DNA from: Trachipleistophora hominis
Taxonomy: Eukaryota > Microsporidia > Pleistophoridae
NCBI GenBank assembly: GCA_000316135.1
Contig: JH994100.1
Span: 42,705-81,913, forward strand
DNA: 39,209 nt
Direction: 5' to 3'
Positions 9,068-20,690 of this stretch are shown here, piece after piece. The notes beneath the pieces were generated by a model. That model was given only the letters and a program-made list of their open reading frames with translations, was not told the origin of the DNA and did no database searches. A program made the position numbers and the translations under genes. Within the stretch, counting starts at the first letter, position 1. The number at the start of each line of letters is the position of its first letter.

Positions 9068-10654
9068 TTTAGATAAATTTAGCGTTCTTAAATATTTGAT
9101 AATGTTATATTTGGAAAAGTCTCGTTATGAAAATTTTTTTAAGGTAATAATGATTGCCCAAAACGTGTTGAATGTATATTATAATAAATACGTGTTGACT
9201 AAAAAATACTTCACTTGAACAATCGAAACTATAAAATATATTTCATCTCGGAGTGATTTTTGACCAGTGCTAACCATATGAGATTGATCCGATAACTTTG
9301 TTAAAAACAGTTCATCGTTGCTACAGATAAATGAATAATTTAATAAGATCGACAACTAATTTTATTAAATATTCAAATAAATATAAAATGTTTTTTGCGA
9401 TCATTTATATCTCGACTTTTACACCTTACTTGCAGTTTACTAGATTTCTTTATAGGTTGAATCATAACTCATGTTTATATTCATGATTTTGTTAGAGATA
9501 CCAATTGAGAACGTTTTTCATTTATGTTAATTTCTAAATGCATGCTATTCTATACCTTTTCAGGTCATCATTACCATTCTTACGTATTTTTAAGAGATGG
9601 AGGTAGAAATCATCTTTATATTGCTTGAAATACACTAAGTATTTACATTTATTGACCTTCTCAACCATTTTTTAAATATAAGATCATCAAAGTTACATAA
9701 TGTAATGGCTATTTAGCACATGATACGTATATGGTGTATAGATGCCTTATTCGCACGATAAGATTTTGGAAAGTATTCCAAATATTTCTACCAAATTAAT
9801 GAGTTTGCCATTAAAAATTATAAACAACGAATAAAGTGCGAGAATGTATAAATATGAAATCGTGAAATACTATCTATCATCATTCAAAAATGTTAGTTTA
9901 AAATGATATTATTTTTAATAATGGTGAAATTGTAATCACAAAGTGGTAGTCAAGAAATTACAGCCATGAAAATTTAAAAATGTGACACAAAAACATCTAT
10001 AAATATCACTATCTAAATTCTGTATCATAGTTATTAACCTTCAAAGATTTTGAACTAAAACACGTCAAAAAGTGAAATTTAAATAAGCCAGGATACATAA
10101 CAATGCTTATAGTCGATTCAAGGATGTATCTGTTCGTTGCGAATTATTAAACATACAATCGCAAATTTGTTACCAAATAGGTTGAATCATGTTGTGTATC
10201 TAGTCATTAAATAAACATTTATAGAACGGTGTTTAGTTCCTGTTTATATTTTGCTGAGGTGTTATGTTTCGGTCACTACTTTTCTTGATCTGTTCCATAT
10301 TTTTCCCTCCTTTCTAGGTGATACCTATCCCAGTTTACTAGGTACCTAGGGAATAGCTATAAGGATGTTAATAACTGAGTTTTTCGCGTCGGATAGCGAT
10401 AGTAATATGTTCAAGTGATTGGCAGATGCACGATCATCTCAACAGACCAGAGGAGTGCCTATGTATGATGAGTTGAACGAATGAACAATTTTTGAAGAAA
10501 TTGAAAATTATCTTCCTTTAATTATTATGAATGACCGTACAAATATCAAAATATTGATGTGTTGAAAAAGGTAATTGGGGAATAGATTACATTAAACATA
10601 TAGTATTTATAAATAATACTTTACTTTCATACTTGCTTATAATTAAGCATCAAC
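9068..10654. other. AT-rich spacer
   Basis: No gene seen. One diverged copy of the dispersed repeat lies near 10410-10475. The stretch 10260-10470 is less AT-rich than the rest but has no open frame. Confidence 0.55.
10410..10475 (+). repeat. Dispersed 90-bp repeat, copy g
   Basis: Contains CGATCATCTCAACAGACCAG followed by AGGAGTG and GATGAGTTG. It matches the copy at 33745-33815 through the CAGACCAGA.AGTG core. Confidence 0.55.
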
Positions 10655-13477
10655 TTAGTTGTTACCAATGCCAAAATCAAACTTTTTGGGAAAATGATTT
10701 ACCGTACGAAATGTTAAAACATCGATTTCATAACAACTAGATGTTGTCGCAAGGACCAGAAGTTCTAAATGTTCGCGTTCAACATAGTTGAACAAAGCAT
10801 CAAGGAAATTGTGTACGTCGCTATGGGGTAGTCCAGTCTCGATATCTATTATCAAATCTTGCAAAGCTGATATGTACAATCTACATGGCCGAATTTTAAC
10901 GATATTACTGTCTCCACTAAAATTATTCTTCAATAAAAAGTATGAAACTACAAGCACATTAAGTGATGGCGGAAGATAGTTAGAAATCGTTAAGTTGAAA
11001 AAAACATTTCCGCTAACTACGAATACTTTCAAATTTGAAAGTTCTCTAAGAGAATTTGGAGGCGATTTCAAATAATAATCTGTAAAAAGCGATGCTTGTA
11101 TGTTAAGATACTCGATGTTTTGTGGCAGGTAGATAAATGTTTCATTGCCTAGGTTTTCCATATAAACTTTAAGCATCTTTAACTTGCGTAATGAAAGCAA
11201 ATATTCACAGTTATGGTTGCTCATATAAATTTTTTGATATTCGAGCCTTTCTACTTCGACTAGAGCGGGTGCATGGAAGATAACTGATAAAAATTTACAG
11301 GATGTTAAGGTAGGATGCTCTTTTTCAGAAGTTTGTGCATTTTCTGCCGTAGCTGTATTGGTGTAATGTTGATATTTTTGGCAGATACTTTTTAAATTTA
11401 TAGAACAAAAGTATGTTTCTAAATTGGTAGCTAACAATCTTAAAGATGAACAACCAATCGTTAGACACTGTATGGATACTAATTCATTAAAAAACTGCGT
11501 TAAAATTATCAAATCTTTGGGAAGGTTAATTAACGTCAAATGCTTGACACTTATTGGGCCTATAATCCTTAATTTCTTGGTCCATTGGTTGGAAAAATTT
11601 ATCTCAAGGATTTCCAATCGGTCTACATTCGAAAGGTCAAACAGTCCGGTACATTGTAATATCATCAACTTCTCACAGTTTTCATTCACTTTGAAACAAA
11701 AATCTTTACCTATTAAAATATTTCTTAGTTCTACGCAACCATATATTTTTGACAACGTAGCGGATACGTTAAAATCACAGTTCATGAGAAAGAACTTCGT
11801 TCTATAAACCTTATCAGATTTTATCGTCAATATCGTATTTACATTAAACCTTGACCTCAATTTTAAATTCCCTTTAAATTCGTATTCACCTATTGATCGT
11901 CTTATGTTAATGAGTTTATGATTGTCCGTGATCTCTAATGCAATATTGAAATCAGACTCGACATGTTCGAACGTTATTTGTGTAGTTCGCGAGTCAATGG
12001 TAATGTTATCGGTAATTTGTACGTGTTTTAGCGTTAAGCAACTTGTTGCCTTTTGATTATCCACGGAGAAACATAAACTTGATTCTATAACGGTCAACCA
12101 TACTTGATAAAGACCCATCATACCAGCTAAATTAAACAATCCTGTTGTCCTTTTTATATCAAGTGTCTCACATTCAACTTCAAAAGTAACTGTAAAACCT
12201 TCTTCAATCATAGAATCACGCCACTGAATGTATTTAAAGCGTTTCTTAACGTAAAAATTCTCATTAATGGTTATATTCTGACAGTATAAACGTGTTATAT
12301 CTTGGAGAATGTCATTTATATCTGGATATAGATACCGCATGAAGTTTATACCTATATCCTGAATCGGTGGTCCGTTTCTATTCAATAGACATATTGAACA
12401 CTGAATCAGGTAAACGTTTCTGGGAAAAATATTATTAGTCAGAGTATCGGGTGAAACATTAGCAGCGGTCATTTTTAACGCGACCTGTTCCAACTCTTCT
12501 TCATGTAATATTTTATGTTCCAAAAGCCATTCAAACGCGTTATCGGGAACAGTTTTATTGACCATAACGTCTAACATGGTGTTGAATGATAAATTTCCGC
12601 TTATAATTATAGTTAACTTTGAATTGTACCCGTTATAACGAAATTTCTTGTAAAACAAATTGATATATTTTTTAAAATTATCAATATGAACCTCTAATTG
12701 TTCAAAAATAAATCCGATTTTCAAATCAGGTAAGGATATCTCATGTTGAATAGTATTTTCATTTCTATTCTTACCGCCAACTGTGGCAATTTCCCTTCCG
12801 TCAACAGTTAAGCAAACCGCTATATTATAATTGACAGATGCCCTAAATTTGAACAGAGCCTCATCAAAGTTATGAGGTTTATTAACATTATTGGGTCGGA
12901 TACGCAGCATATTTAGTTTGTACTCTCTAGACGATTCGGATAGGCAGAAAAAAATACTTGGTTCGTCTTGTAAACTTCTTAGTATAGCGTATGTGAGCCA
13001 CTTATCATATTCAATGTGTATAAATATATACTTAAATATGCAATGTATATCATTGGCAGAGAATCTGTAAGGATCTCCATTTTTTTTTAATATCGCCCGT
13101 TCATACAATTTAAAGGAAAAAGGCATCTTATATACATATTTTTGAGCTGTAACGCCTTTAGCCGGCATAATATTAGAGCCAGTTGACTGTGATAATTCAG
13201 TTTCTTCTGTTTTTTCAAGTGAAAACGGTGTATTAAATTGAGAAGAGGTTCCTTGTTGTTTAAAAATTTGCGCAGTATGCTCTTTGCTGTGATGCCGTAC
13301 ATCATCGTATGATGTTCTACTGCTTTTGATCTCGGCACATTTAAAAAATTGTCTAATTTTGGTGTCATTAAGGTTGTAAACTTCAATAGATGTGACATTT
13401 TCCTCGTCCAAATTAGGTTCGAAAACCAGAACATAAATTACTGCAACGTTAACATAATCGTACAAATTGAATAACAT
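10655..13477 (-). CDS. Large LRR-type protein, paralogue 1
   Basis: A 940-residue protein, paralogous to the next gene to the right. The N-terminus MLFNLYDYVNVAVIYVLVF is nearly the same as in the partner and is weakly hydrophobic but not a clear signal peptide. A Ser/Thr-rich variable linker (about 60-115) is followed by a conserved helical block with KMPFSFKLYERAI and CIFKYIFIHIEYDKW, then by LTVDGREIA. The C-terminal half is a series of irregular leucine-rich repeats, such as LRKLKMLKVYMENLG, LPQNIEYLNIQASLF and LPPSLNVLVVSYFLL, ending in a Tyr/Glu-rich cap. No enzymatic motif is visible; a protein-binding scaffold is the natural reading of the LRRs. The open frame reaches a TTG at 13555, but ATG 13475-13477 aligns with the partner's start and has C-runs 11 and 26 bases upstream. 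Base use is more AT-rich than in the housekeeping genes. Confidence 0.75.
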   Translation of the reverse strand: MLFNLYDYVNVAVIYVLVFEPNLDEENVTSIEVYNLNDTKIRQFFKCAEIKSSRTSYDDVRHHSKEHTAQIFKQQGTSSQFNTPFSLEKTEETELSQSTGSNIMPAKGVTAQKYVYKMPFSFKLYERAILKKNGDPYRFSANDIHCIFKYIFIHIEYDKWLTYAILRSLQDEPSIFFCLSESSREYKLNMLRIRPNNVNKPHNFDEALFKFRASVNYNIAVCLTVDGREIATVGGKNRNENTIQHEISLPDLKIGFIFEQLEVHIDNFKKYINLFYKKFRYNGYNSKLTIIISGNLSFNTMLDVMVNKTVPDNAFEWLLEHKILHEEELEQVALKMTAANVSPDTLTNNIFPRNVYLIQCSICLLNRNGPPIQDIGINFMRYLYPDINDILQDITRLYCQNITINENFYVKKRFKYIQWRDSMIEEGFTVTFEVECETLDIKRTTGLFNLAGMMGLYQVWLTVIESSLCFSVDNQKATSCLTLKHVQITDNITIDSRTTQITFEHVESDFNIALEITDNHKLINIRRSIGEYEFKGNLKLRSRFNVNTILTIKSDKVYRTKFFLMNCDFNVSATLSKIYGCVELRNILIGKDFCFKVNENCEKLMILQCTGLFDLSNVDRLEILEINFSNQWTKKLRIIGPISVKHLTLINLPKDLIILTQFFNELVSIQCLTIGCSSLRLLATNLETYFCSINLKSICQKYQHYTNTATAENAQTSEKEHPTLTSCKFLSVIFHAPALVEVERLEYQKIYMSNHNCEYLLSLRKLKMLKVYMENLGNETFIYLPQNIEYLNIQASLFTDYYLKSPPNSLRELSNLKVFVVSGNVFFNLTISNYLPPSLNVLVVSYFLLKNNFSGDSNIVKIRPCRLYISALQDLIIDIETGLPHSDVHNFLDALFNYVEREHLELLVLATTSSCYEIDVLTFRTVNHFPKKFDFGIGNN

Positions 13478-13487
13478 TATGTTTTCC

Positions 13488-13505
13488 GGGTATTCGTGGA
13501 AAGGG
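13488..13505 (-). promoter_or_regulatory. C-runs upstream of LRR paralogue 1
   Basis: Two CCC runs on the coding strand, 11 and 26 bases before the ATG. The equivalent stretch before paralogue 2 also has two C-runs. Confidence 0.4.
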
Positions 13506-14756
13506 CACCATAAAATAAAGCTACCGGTTTCCAAAAATGTTAATAGAACTTGCAAACTGATTGGTCGGTTAAAAAAATGAAAAAATTTACTCCGCTTTTA
13601 CTAAAGGACAATAAATCACATGCTGGTATTTAACTATCGAGTTCTGAAATGTTCATGACTACCATTTACCAACGAGAAATACGAAAAATATAAATCGCGG
13701 CTTTAAAAATGTTTAACCTCCTAGTTAGAGACCGAAAATGTGTAAAAATAAACGTGAAAACGAAAACTAAGAACAAAAAAATTTTTTTATGAAATATATA
13801 CTGAATGTTTTTAATATGAAAGTTATAATAGTGGTCTTTATTGAATTTATTGACTGTTCATCATGAAAGAACTATTCAGCAGTTTTCACCGAGTAATCGT
13901 ATACTTGGCTATGTTTGTATAAACTATCGTTTGACAAGTTTATCAGCATCCAATAAAGGCTATTATATTAGTTATTGGTATGTTACTATGGTTGGTAGTT
14001 TCTGTTTTATTGCACATTATTCGATATTCTTATTCAAATACATGTTCTTTTTAATCTCTTTCTCATATAGCCACTATAGCCGTTTTTGAATAATTAATAC
14101 TCGTAAAATTTTGACTGTCTAGAGACGGCGTTACTACATATTCTCTATGTGATAGTATAAAGTAACTTATTAATGATGTAGCCTGGTTATTTTGCGATGT
14201 TTCTAATTTGATGGTACGACTCATAAGATTCTCATCTTAAACGTTGAGTAGTGTTTTTATTCTAGTTCGACACGCCTACCATCTTTAAAAGTTAGATTTC
14301 GTCTAAAAAACAAAGTTAAACATTGACTTTTCGAAACTTTTATATATAAAATTCAGCATTTAATACTGTCAAGAAACAGAATATCATTATCAAGAATGAT
14401 AACATTCCATCTTAAACTATCAATTATACCTAATTGACTCAATTTAAAACAAATATACCAAAGTTTGACATGATGTATTCTATATCGAATAACAATTGTT
14501 TTGAAAGACAACTGCCATAAATAGCTGCTAATTATAATATCCTATTTCTGAATAGTATGACAACTAATTCTGAACACTTTTATAAAAATTTGATTGGCTT
14601 GTAACACCGACATAACAAAAAAATCTTTAGAAAAGTATGATCGTATTTTAAGAGATACGGCAGTGGAAATAAAACTTATTATTAAACTGTGTATTTGTTC
14701 GTTTCGTTGCTCAAATTTCAAAGATACACTGATAACTGAAGCAATCTGTACCTCAC

Positions 14757-14830
14757 CTCATAAACCAAAGGCCCGTGGCCTTAATTAGTTTAGGTAGGCT
14801 AGTGAGCACGTATACGATAGAGAAATAAAT
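14757..14830 (+). repeat. Dispersed 90-bp repeat, copy h
   Basis: Reads CATAAACCAAAGGCCCGTGG, then CCTTAATTAG. The first 30 bases closely follow the start of the copy at 35795-35880; the second half is diverged. Confidence 0.6.
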
Positions 14831-15655
14831 AAACAAGCTTTTACAACAAATTCGTAGACTATTTTAAGATTGATGAATTCATAAACAAGGTAGATAACGC
14901 GTTTCAGTTATTGTATTTCCCATGCTCATAGTCATTCGATAGAATACCACAATAAAGACTATCATACTTTTTGAATTTTTATTATTTCTGAAAATAATGT
15001 AACAGCCTGGTATTTTAAACCTGATCGCTACGATAAACACGAAGGATATAAACTATAGGTAGATCGCAATCATAAATAAAAAAGTTCGAAAAAATCATAC
15101 TGATTAGTTGCATAAGTAAGTGATCTAGCCATAATATAATACCGATGTTTGTATACTATCTGTGCCGCACCAGTATATCACGATATAACTGTGTATATTT
15201 CTCTTCTGAATTCTAGAAGTTCTAACTATGTGTCTAATCTAACATTAAACTCGTTCTGTGGAAATTGTTAGAACTTAGAATAGAAACTTCTAAATGTTAA
15301 ACGTAATGATATGGCAGCGTGTGCAAGTATATTTGCCTTGATAATAAAGTTTACTACATTCATTCAAAGGATTTTTATTTCTAGATCGACACGTTAAGAA
15401 TATTTAATGAGAATTTCTATACGTAAAACACACAAAGAGATCATATTAATAAGACTTGTGTTTTTGGTTAGTAATTACCTAATGTTATATAAATAAACGT
15501 ATAAATTAGCTTAACTTAGTTTTATTTAAGACAATAGTAGCGCTTTATCCTTTAAAGATAAATTCATACACAGTGATAAAGAATGGGAAAGCTGCCATGG
15601 CCAATAAATTTTTTGTAAGAAACTATAATACGTACCATATATTTGGTTCAAGTGA

Positions 15656-18505
15656 TCATAATGCGAGAAAATCTACGCTATAAGTATCATTCCACTCTTG
15701 AATTGACTGCATTGTCACAGGATTTAGTTGATAATTGGTGTAAAGCGTAATGTAGAACAACTCTTCAAGATATTTCAAGTCAATATAATTGTACAATGAT
15801 CTCATAAAATCATTAAACACTGGATTGCATGGAAGAATAACACCATTTTCACTTGTAATAACGGATGCAGAGATGTATAACTTGCGCAATTTTAATTTTC
15901 TCGCCTGTACTTTATGGCGAATTTTTTTAAGTTTGCAGTTTTTCAGGACTAATATTTCAATACGTGGTGGTAACGATTTAAGCCGGGCTGGTCTGACCAG
16001 AAATTCGTCGTCAACTATGAGGACCTCAAGGTTTGATAGTGCTTTTAAAGCGTTTTTAAATGAACCCTCTGCTTCAGAGGTCATGTTGTTTATATATGAG
16101 CCTGATACATTCAGCAATCGTAAGCTTTTTGGTAGATAGTCCATATTTTCACCAGAAAGATTTTCTACACAACCTATAAGAACTTTTAAGTGCTGCATAT
16201 CGTTCAGAAACCGACAATTATAACTGCTAATCCACACTCTACAATATTCAAGAACTTCTACTTTTGCATTCACAAGTTTCTGAAAAAAAGCTGACAGTGT
16301 TTCGCTTGATGTAGTCTTCTGTGCATTTTCCACACACCGTTCCATGTTTTCGTGTTTATTTAGCGAATTGTTTTTTTGATCATGTTCTAGAAAATCACTG
16401 TCTGGAGATGGCAGCTCGCGAAACCTAAAGTGATTTTCTAAATTAGGCCAGGGTGCTTCCAGAGATGAATTTTTTATATTTAAATGCTTTATATAGTTGA
16501 ACTGTCCTATTATATTAAAAATTGATGCAATATTACGAGGCATATTCAGAATTGCTAGGTAGTTCGTGCTTATCGCTCCTTTTAACACGAGCTCTACAAC
16601 GGATGAATTTTCAGAAAATCCGACAGTGATGCGTTCGAAACGAGCAGAGGTTGATAACTCAACCACACCACCGCAATCCATTAAAGTTAGATTTTTGCAG
16701 TCGTTTCTTACCGTAAGACAAGCACCACTTCGCACGTTTATATCAGTCAGCGTAATATTGCCGTAGCTACCAGAAATAATAAATGGCGTGGTAATTGAAC
16801 ACGTCATAAGTTTAAAATCGCTTGCTGAATCATCATCTGTATTAATTTGTAGGACTGCCGCATTGTTGAAATGCAAGCATCCTTTCAGGTTACCATCGAA
16901 ATCATATGAGGCCGATGATTTACCTATGTTCAACTTCTTAACATTATTGCCTAGTGGTACACTTATTTTATACGATGAAGTAATGCCTTCAAATATGATA
17001 TTGTCCATGTTAGGATCGACAGCTACTTCTGTGTTTATCTTCGCGTAAAACAAATGAAAAAAGTTTGGACCGCCTTCATCCTTTTTAGAGTAGCTTACCT
17101 GTGATAGAACATGATTCAAAAGTATTTTGCCAAAACCTACATTGTTAGACAGATCTATCGTACCTTGTACATTAGACAGATCCAATTCTTCTAATCCGTA
17201 AGCAAAGGTTAAAACTAAACCAGGTCTAAGTGCTAGACTGACTACTATGATACCTTTAAACTGTTCACTAAAGGTAAAATTGCTTCGAATATCTGGACCA
17301 ATACATTTCAAATAGGTTACATCCTCAGGAACCAGGTTGATACTTTCAATAGATGGTTTAGAAAGATATACTTTAACCGTCTTCGCAGGCTGTGGTACTG
17401 AATTTATCATATCTATCGCGTAATATATGAAATATATCTTTCCAAGATATTCATTGTAATTAAAACGTCGCCTATGTTTCTTAGAAAAAAACCTAGAAAA
17501 TTCGAACGTTATACGTTCAACATGATGCAGTGACGATAATTTATGGCGAGATACACAACTAAGCTTTGATTTTAACGAAAAAACTTTCGTGTACATGCCT
17601 ACGGCCTCGTTTAACTTGAATATTTCGCTCACCAAAATGTTTAATTTTGAGCGATGGCCGTTACAGTTAAGGATATCATAGAAGGTATCGGCGTTCAGCA
17701 CGAAAAATTGAAATTCTACGATGATATATTTGAATAGAAAACAGATTTTTGATTCTTTGAACGGTACACTGAACGTATTAAGGTTGTTTGTCACGATTTT
17801 AGTTCCACTTAAATAAGCTATCGATTCATCTTCAACAGTCAGACGAACATACAAAGAGGAATTTACAATTTGCCGAAATCGTTTCAAAGCAGCATCACAA
17901 TCAAAATTACCGATAAATTTGTGCAAAAAATGATCATTGCCTTTCACAACACGAATCTTTCTCTGGTATTCAGATAGAGAAAAAAATATTTCTGGATCAT
18001 TTTGCAAACTCAGACAAATACTCTGGCTGATCCAAATCTTATCGTCCAAATTCAAGAATATATACTTGAAAATGCAGTAAATTTCTAGGTAGGTGAATTC
18101 ACAAAGATTTGCATTTTTTTCCTGTATTACGGCCTTTGTATAGAGAGATTTAGTAAATGGCATTTCAATGATTTTACATGCTTTGTTTCTACTAATACTG
18201 GCTGTTGCGCCTTCGTGATTTTTAAACCTTGTTTTTGCGTTCGATATTTCTACTTTTATTCGCTTATGAGGTATTTGTGCATCTTCACTTGTATTTGATT
18301 CTGACGAAGCTTCAGTTAGATCATATATGCTGTAGAAAGTATTTTTCATCTTACCTTCTACCAAAGCATCCAAAAATTTGGCCATATTTGTACCTTTAAA
18401 GCTATAACAGATCACGTAATCGTAACTATCGTCGTTTAGAACCGATTGAAACGCCAAAATAAATATTACAGATGCGTTAGCATATTCATATAGATTGAAA
18501 ATCAT
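15656..18505 (-). CDS. Large LRR-type protein, paralogue 2
   Basis: A 949-residue protein of the same architecture as its left neighbour: N-terminus MIFNLYEYANASVIFILAF, a charged low-complexity linker (about 55-110), the helical block with EMPFTKSLYTKAV and CIFKYIFLNLDDKIW, then LTVEDESIA. Leucine-rich repeats follow, including LEELDLSNVQGTIDLSNNVG (about 428-447), LPKSLRLLNVSGSYI, LSNLEVLIVDDEFLV and LPPRIEILVLKNCKL. It ends with LYISAS and a helical cap that aligns with the partner's end. The middle holds beta-rich segments of the kind LTLMDCGGVVELST, which may be further degenerate repeats. Function unknown; probably protein-binding. Same strand and order as paralogue 1, so tandem duplication is likely, but divergence is high and the event is old. 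ATG 18503-18505. Confidence 0.77.
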   Translation of the reverse strand: MIFNLYEYANASVIFILAFQSVLNDDSYDYVICYSFKGTNMAKFLDALVEGKMKNTFYSIYDLTEASSESNTSEDAQIPHKRIKVEISNAKTRFKNHEGATASISRNKACKIIEMPFTKSLYTKAVIQEKNANLCEFTYLEIYCIFKYIFLNLDDKIWISQSICLSLQNDPEIFFSLSEYQRKIRVVKGNDHFLHKFIGNFDCDAALKRFRQIVNSSLYVRLTVEDESIAYLSGTKIVTNNLNTFSVPFKESKICFLFKYIIVEFQFFVLNADTFYDILNCNGHRSKLNILVSEIFKLNEAVGMYTKVFSLKSKLSCVSRHKLSSLHHVERITFEFSRFFSKKHRRRFNYNEYLGKIYFIYYAIDMINSVPQPAKTVKVYLSKPSIESINLVPEDVTYLKCIGPDIRSNFTFSEQFKGIIVVSLALRPGLVLTFAYGLEELDLSNVQGTIDLSNNVGFGKILLNHVLSQVSYSKKDEGGPNFFHLFYAKINTEVAVDPNMDNIIFEGITSSYKISVPLGNNVKKLNIGKSSASYDFDGNLKGCLHFNNAAVLQINTDDDSASDFKLMTCSITTPFIISGSYGNITLTDINVRSGACLTVRNDCKNLTLMDCGGVVELSTSARFERITVGFSENSSVVELVLKGAISTNYLAILNMPRNIASIFNIIGQFNYIKHLNIKNSSLEAPWPNLENHFRFRELPSPDSDFLEHDQKNNSLNKHENMERCVENAQKTTSSETLSAFFQKLVNAKVEVLEYCRVWISSYNCRFLNDMQHLKVLIGCVENLSGENMDYLPKSLRLLNVSGSYINNMTSEAEGSFKNALKALSNLEVLIVDDEFLVRPARLKSLPPRIEILVLKNCKLKKIRHKVQARKLKLRKLYISASVITSENGVILPCNPVFNDFMRSLYNYIDLKYLEELFYITLYTNYQLNPVTMQSIQEWNDTYSVDFLAL

Positions 18506-18529
18506 ATTGTTAAGTATATTATGGTAGAA

Positions 18530-18540
18530 GGGGAAACGGG
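18530..18540 (-). promoter_or_regulatory. C-runs upstream of LRR paralogue 2
   Basis: CCC and CCCC on the coding strand, about 25-35 bases before the ATG. Confidence 0.4.
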
Positions 18541-19902
18541 AATATACTTTTTAAGAAACAGTGATATTTACTTCGAAACATTGAATTTCTGTGAAATATA
18601 CAAGTAAACATTGTATAAATTTTTTTTCTATTTTATTAAAGAGTTATAAGAAGTTATAGCTGCTACAAATAACCATAAAAGCGTATTTGTATAGAGAATA
18701 ATGTTGTAAGTATCCTAAAAATATTAGTAATTATAATGTTTTTATCATAGTTTTACATCTCTTGGAAGTGTTGAGTTACTTTTCCTCTCTTTTTTCACGA
18801 GTAACTTTACTTTTTTACTCCTATTTTTGTCGATTCTTTTATTTCTATAATAGTTTTTATAAAAATATCGTCATATTTAACGGAGTGGTGTTTTTATCTT
18901 CGATAAAATGCAGAATAAAACGATAGCAAGTACGAAGCAAGAACATGGAAACATAGTCAATAATATTCCTTTTGAGGAAAGAGTAAACTCGGTAAATGTG
19001 ATAATGATATTTTTAAATAACATTATACTTGGATTATCATATAATATATTAATTTACATTTGTGAATCATTCATTGAACTAAGTATGTGAGCATTAGCAC
19101 CAAACTAAACAATTATTTTGCTTGTTTTTGTATTCATAAAGCAAAAGGTGATTTTACGGTATTTTTTATAATAGAAAGCCAAATTATCACATATACATTT
19201 TTTTACACTTATCTCACCAAATCACGTGCGTAAAAAAATGCCTGTCTGATCTATTGCATGCTTTTTATTATGGAAGGATTATTTATCTTTAAAATTTATC
19301 GAATGGCAAAAGTGTCATGGCATATGTTTATCGTTCGCATTTATTGGCATGAAACACTTGTTTTTGAAATAACATCACTGTTATTACGTGAAAACTAAAA
19401 AGTATAAACTTAAAAATGCTTTTATAAATATTGTTTACGCTGTTTTACTTACGATATTTAACCAAACTAATAATTCGTATGCATCATAATGAACTCAATA
19501 TTTAATAATGTGATAAAATTCTCATTTCGTGTAATTAAAATCAAATATACAATTGTTCATCAATTCAATTTTCATAAAAAATTATTTATTGCGTTAATTT
19601 TGACGTAAACCTCGACTTAATAGTGAGCTGTAAATGGATTTCCTAATGTTTTTAAAACTAAAGCAAACAATGATAGCTAATAAAGATAAATTATGTCATC
19701 AATGAGATGAGATTTTGCGAATGGATGTGTGATTGAACGTAATACTCTGTTTTACATGCAGGAACAGCACAGTCAATAAATTATATTAACAAATAATGAA
19801 TAGAATGTACAGTTTATCAAACATATTTACTTTGGAAAAAAGGACTAATGTTAGACTATCAGTAAAGGACTAAAAGGGAAGAAAACAAGGTATATATTCT
19901 AA

Positions 19903-20091
19903 TTATTTTGCTTTAGCCACTTTTTTAAATATAATACTGCGTACATCAATGTTTGCCCAGCTATATTTATTTTTAACATGTTCTAGCTCTGAATATAATC
20001 GTAACGGGTCTAAATATGAAATATTTTTAGTAAACACATATTTGTAATTTAAAAGATGTTTCTGTGGTGGTGACGGATAAATAAAACACAT
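19903..20091 (-). CDS. Candidate small ORF, 62 residues, unknown
   Basis: ATG at 20089-20091. The product starts MCFIYPSPPQKHLLNYKYVF and continues with balanced composition, a Leu/Glu-rich helix-like stretch (LRLYSELEHVKNKYSW) and a basic end, KKVAKAK. It is not low-complexity, and its GC content is above that of the flanks, so it may be a real small gene or the surviving end of a larger one. No family is recognised and no C-run precedes the start. A chance frame cannot be excluded. Confidence 0.3.
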   Translation of the reverse strand: MCFIYPSPPQKHLLNYKYVFTKNISYLDPLRLYSELEHVKNKYSWANIDVRSIIFKKVAKAK

Positions 20092-20629
20092 TTAACCAAA
20101 AATTATGCCTTTACATCGAACTGATGTTAAACACATGATATTTACAGACTTATCACACCGTCATGATGTTTTTCCAGCATACTACGGCGACTTCTTTACA
20201 TTTTTTAACAAATTTTTATTTTATACACAAATCTCACAATACAAAATGGAATAAAAGAATGAACTACACATTTCATTTGTTCACGCCGCTTTATTCAGTT
20301 GATTTACATAATTATGGTTTATTATTCTTTATAAATTAGTGATTTGTAGAGTTTATTGCCATAGCGTAACTATTAAGTATTTATTATACACATTTCTATT
20401 GTGTTAGTAAAATATTATAGGTTAAAATCGCTATAATTGTTACATAATTTCATAATAATAAGAATACGTTCTTGAATTGCAATATATTAATCGCATGTAC
20501 ATTCATTTATGAAATATAATGCTGTAACAGTATTATCTAATTTTTCGATACTTTTTCAACAGATTAAAATTTAGATGATTACAAAAAGATATCTTTTGAT
20601 ACTTCGATTACCGGATCTCCGGTAAATGC

Positions 20630-20690
20630 TACTGAGAACCAACGGCCTCCTGGTCACGATCGACTGCAACCCGCCAGATGTTTAAGATTC
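20630..20690 (+). repeat. Dispersed 90-bp repeat, copy i (uncertain)
   Basis: GAACCAACGG and, 30 bases later, CGCCAG match the order and nearly the spacing of the minus-strand copy at 30508-30612. The middle is diverged. Confidence 0.35.

Larger units (their letters stand above)
13478..15655. other. Spacer between the two LRR paralogues
   Basis: No gene is supported. A 64-codon plus frame at 14594-14788 has protein-like composition but opens only with TTG and runs into a repeat copy at its end, so it could be a remnant. The frame at 13841-14089 also lacks ATG and is hydrophobic. No LRR-like remnant was seen between the paralogues. Confidence 0.5.
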
